From positions 1 to 11,193 of the forward strand of contig DVMC01000213.1 of assembly GCA_018715165.1 (NCBI GenBank): DNA of 11,193 nucleotides. The letters run 5' to 3'. The DNA is from Limiplasma pullistercoris. GTDB taxonomy: Bacteria > Bacillota > Clostridia > Christensenellales > Aristaeellaceae. Shown piece after piece: positions 7,084-11,193 of the stretch (positions are counted from its first letter, which is position 1; each line of letters starts with the position of its first letter). The position numbers and the translations under genes are program-made. The notes under the pieces were generated by a model, which ran no database searches, had not been told where the DNA came from, and saw nothing but the letters and a program-made list of their open reading frames with translations.

Positions 7084-7965
7084 TTATTTTTCCCCTTTCA
7101 TCGTCAGTTTTGTGTATAGCACGCTCAGACAGAAGGTAATCACGATGAGCAACCAGCTAAGCGCAGATGCATAGCCGACATTGTATTTTGTGAACGCTTC
7201 CTTATAGAGCTCCAGCGCATAGAATTGCGTATAGTTGGCCGGTCCGCCGCCGGTAAGCACATAAGCGATGGGAAAATTGCGCAGGGCGAAGGTGGTGCGG
7301 AAGATGAGAGCGACCAGCAGCACGGGCTTGATCAGCGGAATGGTGATGCGTGTAGCGCGCTGCCAGGCATTGGCGCCATCGATGACCGAAGCCTCCATGA
7401 TGTCTACGGAGACGCTTTGCAGACCTGCCAGCACGTTCAGCACCACAAAGGAGGTATTGATCCATACATCGACCACAAGGACGGAGGTAAAAGCCCAGTC
7501 CTTGCCCAGCCAGACCTGCTTGGCGCTGTTGCCGAATACCGCTGCCAGCACTTCGTTGACAATGCCACGGTCATAGTTGAGCATCAGCTTAAACACCAGT
7601 GCAATAACGGTAGGAGAAAGCATCATGGGAAGCAGCACCACAACGCGCACAAACTTGCAGCCTCTGAAATCCGTATTGAGGAACATGGCGATCAGAAACC
7701 CCAGCAGCATTTCGATGCCCACGCTCAGAACGGTAAACTTGAGCGTAAGCCATATGGAATGCCATACCTCGGTGTCCTGAAAAATCTGTATATAGTTATC
7801 CAGCCCAAGCCAGTGGATACGGCGCGGAACCAGGTTCCAGCGCATCAGGCTGGCCACCACGCTGAAGCCCAGCGGCACAAGCAGTACGGCGCCCAGCATG
7901 AAAAACGCGGGGTAAATATACCGCATGGCATAGCGGTGATCGGAGAGCATACGCCGGTTTCGCAT
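7084..7965 (-). CDS. Carbohydrate ABC transporter permease, MalF/UgpA type
   Basis: The 293-residue integral membrane protein has about six hydrophobic segments (roughly 16-40, 72-97, 106-129, 158-181, 211-229 and 265-285). The EAA loop is VDIMEASVIDGANAWQRA (187-204), which docks the ATPase. YVLTGGGPANYT (235-246) is a hallmark of the first permease of CUT1 systems. It forms the membrane channel with the MalG-type partner encoded two genes downstream. The ATG at 7965 has AGGGA close upstream. It follows the binding-protein gene after 92 bases that contain a stable hairpin. No ATPase gene is found beside it, as is common in Bacillota where one ATPase serves many sugar importers. Confidence 0.95.
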   Translation of the reverse strand: MRNRRMLSDHRYAMRYIYPAFFMLGAVLLVPLGFSVVASLMRWNLVPRRIHWLGLDNYIQIFQDTEVWHSIWLTLKFTVLSVGIEMLLGFLIAMFLNTDFRGCKFVRVVVLLPMMLSPTVIALVFKLMLNYDRGIVNEVLAAVFGNSAKQVWLGKDWAFTSVLVVDVWINTSFVVLNVLAGLQSVSVDIMEASVIDGANAWQRATRITIPLIKPVLLVALIFRTTFALRNFPIAYVLTGGGPANYTQFYALELYKEAFTKYNVGYASALSWLLIVITFCLSVLYTKLTMKGEK

Positions 7966-8003
7966 AATGTTTCCCTTTCAGAGTCGTGTATGCGGACGCA
8001 CCA

Positions 8004-8023
8004 GGCGGGGGGATGCCCCCGCC
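8004..8023 (-). other. Stable intergenic hairpin between binding-protein and permease genes
   Basis: An eight-pair GC-only stem (8004-8011 with 8016-8023) closes a four-base loop in the 92-base gap. There is no T run on the minus strand, so it is not a full terminator. In transport operons such hairpins commonly protect the upstream message and let the binding protein be made in excess of the permeases; that role here is inference. Confidence 0.65.
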
Positions 8024-8057
8024 CGAAGGCGCTTTCCGCGGTCGGAGGTTCGCGCTT

Positions 8058-9335
8058 TTATCGATAGGACTCCAGAATATCCAGGCAGTTTTGCTCGCAG
8101 GCAGCTAGGGCATCTTCCACCGTCATGTCGCCCAGACAGGCTAGCTTGATGTACAGGGCGATCTCCTCCTGAATGTCGTTAAAGTATACCTTCTGGGGAC
8201 GGGGCGTAGAGACTTCCAGCGCCAGATTCATGTTTTCCGCCTGCGGAATGACCGCCAGATATTCGGGCGCGTCATAGATATCGGCGATGGTGGGAGAATT
8301 GCTGTTTTCCGTAGCCAGGCGCAGCTGTTCGTCGTAGGACCCGATAAACTCCACAAAGGCTTGCGCCGCTTCTTTATTGGAGGAATACTTGCTGATGCCA
8401 ACGGCCCAACCGTCTACGCAGGCGACACCGCTTTCCAAGGAGCCGTCTTCGGGGCCGGGCATAAAGGGCAGCACGGCCCATTTGCCATAGCCGTCGCTAT
8501 CTTCTACGTTCACGGAGGGATAGCGGCTCGTCCACAGCAGGCCCATATCCGCCTGGCCTGCTTTCATGGAGTCCACCTGCTCGTTGAAAGAATAGTTCAG
8601 CACATCGGGCGGACAGCAGTCCTGCACAAATTTCACGAACATTTTGGTGGCTGCAATGGCCTCGGGACGGGTCAATCCCAAACCATCCTCTGTTTCATTC
8701 ACGATATAACCGCCGTAACAAATCAGATATTCATACCAGGCTTTAACTACGTTGCTGGGTTCGACCAACCCCATGGACCAGCCATATTTGCTGTTTTCCT
8801 TGTCGGTCATCTTCAGAGCCAGCTGATATACGTCCTCCCAGGTGCGGAGGCTGGTGGGGTCCACACCGAGTTCTTCCAGAACGTCCTCGCGATAGGTGAT
8901 CACATCGCCTCCCATGCGCACAGGAATACCATAGATCACGCCGTCGACGGCAAAGGTATTCAGCATGCCCGGTATGAATGCGTCCAGCATGCTCTGCTCT
9001 AGCTCTAGGGGCTCCAGATAATCCTTGAGGAGGGGGATCCAGGGGTCATTGATGGCTACGATGTCAATGTCGTCCGTTCCGTTGGAAAGGGAGAGAATCT
9101 GCTTTTCATACACTTCGTTAAGTGAGAAGAGCAGGACCTCGGCCTCGATGCCCGTTTCGGCGGTGAAGCGTTCGGCGGCGGCTGCAATGGCTGCACCGGA
9201 ACCGCCTGCACTGAAGAGCATGGTGATCTTTTGCGGCTCGCTCTCTGCGATAGAACCGATGGGGAGCATGGCCAAAAGCATCACGAGAATCAGGAAATGG
9301 ATGATGGCGCGGACGGCAACAGGGGTACGCTTCAT
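8058..9335 (-). CDS. Extracellular sugar-binding protein of an ABC transporter (family 1)
   Basis: The 425-residue protein has a signal peptide: positive MKRTPVAVR, a hydrophobic core at 11-27, and a probable signal peptidase I site after GSIA (27-30). No cysteine lies near the cleavage region, so it lacks the lipobox that tethers most Gram-positive binding proteins. The mature part follows the family 1 pattern: KITMLFSAGG (36-45), AAAAERFTAETGIE (51-64), DDIDIVAINDPWIPLL (88-103), FAVDGVIYGIPVRMGGD (128-144) and TWEDVYQLALKM (165-176). It would capture a carbohydrate outside the cell and hand it to the two permeases downstream. The second of two ATGs three codons apart is chosen because AAAGGA touches the first (zero spacing) but lies nine bases from the second. 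Ligand not determinable. Confidence 0.93.
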   Translation of the reverse strand: MKRTPVAVRAIIHFLILVMLLAMLPIGSIAESEPQKITMLFSAGGSGAAIAAAAERFTAETGIEAEVLLFSLNEVYEKQILSLSNGTDDIDIVAINDPWIPLLKDYLEPLELEQSMLDAFIPGMLNTFAVDGVIYGIPVRMGGDVITYREDVLEELGVDPTSLRTWEDVYQLALKMTDKENSKYGWSMGLVEPSNVVKAWYEYLICYGGYIVNETEDGLGLTRPEAIAATKMFVKFVQDCCPPDVLNYSFNEQVDSMKAGQADMGLLWTSRYPSVNVEDSDGYGKWAVLPFMPGPEDGSLESGVACVDGWAVGISKYSSNKEAAQAFVEFIGSYDEQLRLATENSNSPTIADIYDAPEYLAVIPQAENMNLALEVSTPRPQKVYFNDIQEEIALYIKLACLGDMTVEDALAACEQNCLDILESYR

Positions 9336-9344
9336 AACTTTCAT

Positions 9345-9350
9345 TCCTTT
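9345..9350 (-). promoter_or_regulatory. Ribosome binding site deciding the binding-protein start
   Basis: AAAGGA on the minus strand abuts the ATG at 9344 but is nine bases from the in-frame ATG at 9335, favouring the latter as start. Confidence 0.65.
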
Positions 9351-9388
9351 CTTCGTTTTTCTCCAAGCGGCGTTCAGCCTGTGCCTTT

Positions 9389-9438
9389 ATGATAAAACAA
9401 AGCCATCAGAAAGGAGGAACAAATTAGCGCCCTTTCTG
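9389..9438 (-). promoter_or_regulatory. Probable activator-dependent promoter of the sugar transport operon
   Basis: In the gap after the regulator gene, TATCAT (9394-9389) could be a -10 box, but the expected -35 place reads CCTCCT, far from consensus. A perfect eight-base inverted repeat, CAGAAAGG (9407-9414) and CCTTTCTG (9431-9438) with a 16-base spacer, covers the -35 area and just upstream. A TTTGTT direct repeat (minus strand) also occurs 22 bases apart, at 9396-9401 and 9418-9423. Either could be the site for the AraC-type regulator. Position and weak -35 support this; binding itself is inference. Confidence 0.45.
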
Positions 9439-9497
9439 GGAGCAAGGGAACGAATTCTAACTTTTTTTGATGGATGAAGAATAGAAAGCGCGCGGAA

Positions 9498-10406
9498 TCA
9501 CAACTCAACAATATCGTCGGGATTGGATTTTTCCGTGCGTATGGCCAGAATTTCGCCGGAAGGAATCTGGTTGCGACGGCGGTATTCCGAGGGCGTTACA
9601 CCCTCGTGCTCACGGAAGCAACGGGAAAAGTGCTGTCGGCTGGAAAAGCCGCATTCCAGCGCGATCTCGATAATGGGAAACGATGTGCTGCACAGCAGCC
9701 GGCGCGCCTTTCGCACCCGATACTGGACCAGGTATTCCATCAGGCTCATATGCATGCGCTCCTTAAAGATGCGCTGCAAGTAAGCAGGATGAAGCCCCAC
9801 CTCGTTGGCAACGTCCGCCACATGCACCACCTCGGTACAGTGCCCTTTCAAATAGGCGATGGCACAGTTAACATAACGATCATAACGGGGCTCTATGTTC
9901 TGCTGGCATAAATACGCAATTTCAACCAGCATTGTCTGAAGCATCAGCTTTGGTACGGCTGAGAGATCTGGCTTTTTCCTGCAAAAATCAAAGCAGAGCA
10001 GCACTTCGGTAAGGGTGTTAATCAGCATGGCGTTCAGATCGGCAGCATGCACAAACAACGTGGGATTGCAAAGCATCTGATAGGCTGATTCGCTGATTTC
10101 CCTAAGCTGTCGCAGCGATAAAATGGCTTCTTCCTCTCCACAGGGATAGAGCATCAGATGCACCATGTGGCAGTGATCCACTTCACTGATGGATAAACGG
10201 TGAGGTTCCAGAGAAGACAGAAAGACAAATTCGCCGGGATTCACATCAATTCTGGTCGGTTTGCGCCCGTGCATCAGCACTACGTGCGCGCTGCCGGAGA
10301 TGATGTAAAACAAGCTCCACCCCCGGTGCTTGTGGATGCGTTTATCATACAATCTTCGTTTGCATTTGCAGCAAAAAAGAAGTTTGAGAAATCCCAATTC
10401 GTTCAT
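9498..10406 (-). CDS. AraC-family transcriptional regulator
   Basis: The 302-residue DNA-binding protein has an N-terminal cupin-like sensing half (about 20-90, with HKHRGWSLFYIISGSAHV at 25-42 and NPGEFVFLSSLEPHRL at 56-71). Its C-terminal half carries two helix-turn-helix motifs: ADVANEVGLHPAYLQRIF (197-214), and IIEIALECGFSS (245-256) leading to the family signature HFSRCFREHEGVTPSEYRRR (259-278). Length and order are typical. The ATG has GGAGGA seven bases upstream. It is encoded upstream of the binding-protein gene on the same strand and probably activates the sugar operon when its ligand is bound, as many such neighbours do. An unusual cysteine cluster, FCCKCK, lies at 11-16. Its GC content is visibly lower than that of the flanking genes. 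Confidence 0.95.
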   Translation of the reverse strand: MNELGFLKLLFCCKCKRRLYDKRIHKHRGWSLFYIISGSAHVVLMHGRKPTRIDVNPGEFVFLSSLEPHRLSISEVDHCHMVHLMLYPCGEEEAILSLRQLREISESAYQMLCNPTLFVHAADLNAMLINTLTEVLLCFDFCRKKPDLSAVPKLMLQTMLVEIAYLCQQNIEPRYDRYVNCAIAYLKGHCTEVVHVADVANEVGLHPAYLQRIFKERMHMSLMEYLVQYRVRKARRLLCSTSFPIIEIALECGFSSRQHFSRCFREHEGVTPSEYRRRNQIPSGEILAIRTEKSNPDDIVEL

Positions 10407-10527
10407 TTATGATTCCTCCAAAGAAGCCGTGCAGATGATGAGCTGTGGGCTGGCTTTCATACGAAAACAGACAAATGCTATGCTTGGAGACCTCTTTCAC
10501 GACAGGCTGATGCCGCTTGGTTCTGCT

Positions 10528-10556
10528 ATTATACCATCGGTGCTTCGCATCTTCAA
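10528..10556 (-). promoter_or_regulatory. SigA-type promoter of the AraC-family regulator gene
   Basis: The minus strand reads TTGAAG (10556-10551), a 17-base spacer, then a perfect TATAAT (10533-10528). Transcription should start near 10521, leaving an untranslated leader of about 115 bases before the ATG at 10406. Confidence 0.85.
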
Positions 10557-10615
10557 CCCAATGTATGAATGTGGAAAGTCCAAAAGATTCATTTTAGCCT
10601 GCGTTCTTCTCCCTA

Positions 10616-10645
10616 TTGATTATTCCCTCCGTTCCAGCGTATAAT
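10616..10645 (+). promoter_or_regulatory. SigA-type promoter upstream of murC
   Basis: The plus strand has TTGATT (10616-10621), an 18-base spacer and a perfect TATAAT (10640-10645). Transcription would begin near 10652, about 72 bases before the murC ATG. Its -35 box is 59 bases from that of the divergent regulator promoter. Confidence 0.75.
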
Positions 10646-10723
10646 ATCATCGGTATATTTTGCAAGCGCATTTTGCTTCGGGCGAAGCGAAGCCGCGCCA
10701 TTTGAGGAAACGGGTGAGCAAGG

Positions 10724-11193
10724 ATGACCGTACCGCATATCCGGGATTATCAGGGCAAGCGCATCCACATGATCGGCATCGGCGGGTCCAGCATGAGCGG
10801 GCTGGCGCAGATGCTCAAGGAAAAGGGATACATCGTTTCCGGGTCGGACAATCTGGAAACCTATACGACCCGCCACCTGCGGGACGACCTGAACATTCCC
10901 GTCACCATCGGCCACCGCGCCGAAAACGTGCACGGCGCGGACCTGGTGGTCTATACGGTGGCCATTTTGCCCGACAACCCCGAACGCGTGGAACTGGAAC
11001 GCCTGGGCCTGCCGTCCATCGAGCGGGCCACGCTGCTGGGTCAGCTGATGGAGGGGTTTGATACCGCCATCGGCGTGTGCGGCGCACACGGAAAGACCAC
11101 CACCACCTCCATGCTTTCCCAGGTGCTCATGGAGTGCGGCATGGACCCCTCCATCCATATTGGAGGCTCGCTGGACTTTATCGGCGGCAGCAC
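10724..11193 (+). CDS. murC: UDP-N-acetylmuramate--L-alanine ligase, N-terminal part (cut by window)
   Basis: Only the first 156 codons are inside the window. The enzyme adds L-alanine to UDP-N-acetylmuramate using ATP, the first peptide step of peptidoglycan precursor synthesis in the cytoplasm. The N-terminal Rossmann-like domain shows the UDP-binding glycine motif HMIGIGGSSMSGLAQML (15-31), followed by VSGSDN (38-43) and TVAILPDNPE (78-87). The ATP-binding loop GAHGKTTTTSML (120-131) begins the central Mur ligase domain. The GIGGxxMSGLA and G-HGKTTTT pattern fits MurC rather than MurD, MurE or MurF. Mpl is a less likely alternative. The ATG at 10724 is chosen because the glycine motif then sits at the usual distance from the N-terminus; the ribosome binding site is poor (GGGTG seven bases away). 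It is a core gene flanking the accessory-looking sugar locus. Confidence 0.93.
   Translation, partial: MTVPHIRDYQGKRIHMIGIGGSSMSGLAQMLKEKGYIVSGSDNLETYTTRHLRDDLNIPVTIGHRAENVHGADLVVYTVAILPDNPERVELERLGLPSIERATLLGQLMEGFDTAIGVCGAHGKTTTTSMLSQVLMECGMDPSIHIGGSLDFIGGS

Larger units (their letters stand above)
10407..10723. other. Intergenic region between divergent regulator and murC genes
   Basis: This 317-base gap holds the two divergent promoters listed separately, the long regulator leader (about 115 bases) and the murC leader (about 70 bases) with a small GCTTC/GAAGC hairpin at about 10675-10688. I see no RNA gene, protein gene, insertion sequence or terminator in it. Confidence 0.7.

Noticed and set aside
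8029..8042. Possible catabolite-responsive (cre) site, GGAAAGCGCCTTCG on the minus strand
   Set aside because: Three of the fixed consensus positions mismatch, and the site lies between two genes inside an operon, not at a promoter.
9431..9470. Plus-strand stem and T run (CCCTT...AAGGG then TTTTTTT) as a terminator
   Set aside because: The stem is only five pairs, and the T run is 13 bases away from it; no plus-strand gene ends there.
1..11193. CRISPR array, tRNA or rRNA genes, insertion sequences, phage or toxin-antitoxin genes
   Set aside because: No regularly spaced repeats, cloverleaf-like segments, transposase motifs or terminal inverted repeats were seen on either strand by eye.

Overview
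The window looks like a chromosomal segment of a moderately GC-rich Bacillota, most likely a clostridial-type gut or anaerobe lineage. This is inference from strong AGGAGG-type ribosome binding sites, SigA-like promoters, a CUT1 sugar transporter lacking its own ATPase, a split transketolase and an ECF sigma/anti-sigma pair. No species can be named. All genes lie on the minus strand except the last, murC, which leaves the right edge on the plus strand.

Left block (1-2566, minus): an ECF sigma factor followed, with an 8-base overlap, by a large membrane-anchored protein that runs off the left edge. Its short cytoplasmic N-terminus and single membrane segment fit an anti-sigma factor. Its extracytoplasmic part appears to combine a repeat, propeller-like region with a region resembling an ABC solute-binding protein, which makes it the most unusual protein here.

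Middle block (2740-4633, minus): a two-gene transketolase (N-terminal TPP subunit, then C-terminal subunit). It has a clear SigA promoter (TTGACA, 17 bases, TATAGT) and ends in a textbook intrinsic terminator.

Right-centre block (4710-10556, minus): a sugar-uptake locus read in the order AraC-family regulator, solute-binding protein, permease 1, FAD-dependent oxidoreductase, permease 2, terminator. The flavoprotein gene sits between the two permease genes, one base after the first and 17 bases before the second, so transport and oxidation of the substrate are probably linked. The regulator has its own SigA promoter. The binding-protein promoter lacks a -35 box and carries an inverted repeat where a -35 box would be, as expected for an activator-dependent promoter. 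No ATPase gene is present, so a shared MsmX-type ATPase elsewhere is likely.

Right edge (10616-11193, plus): a SigA promoter and the first 156 codons of murC (peptidoglycan synthesis), divergent from the regulator.

Together, the regulator probably senses a carbohydrate, turns on uptake and a flavin-dependent step, and the neighbouring transketolase may process the resulting sugar phosphate. The substrate cannot be read from the sequence. Base composition falls from about 68% GC in the anti-sigma gene to about 45% in the regulator (single 60-base lines counted by hand), so the sugar locus may have a different history from its flanks.
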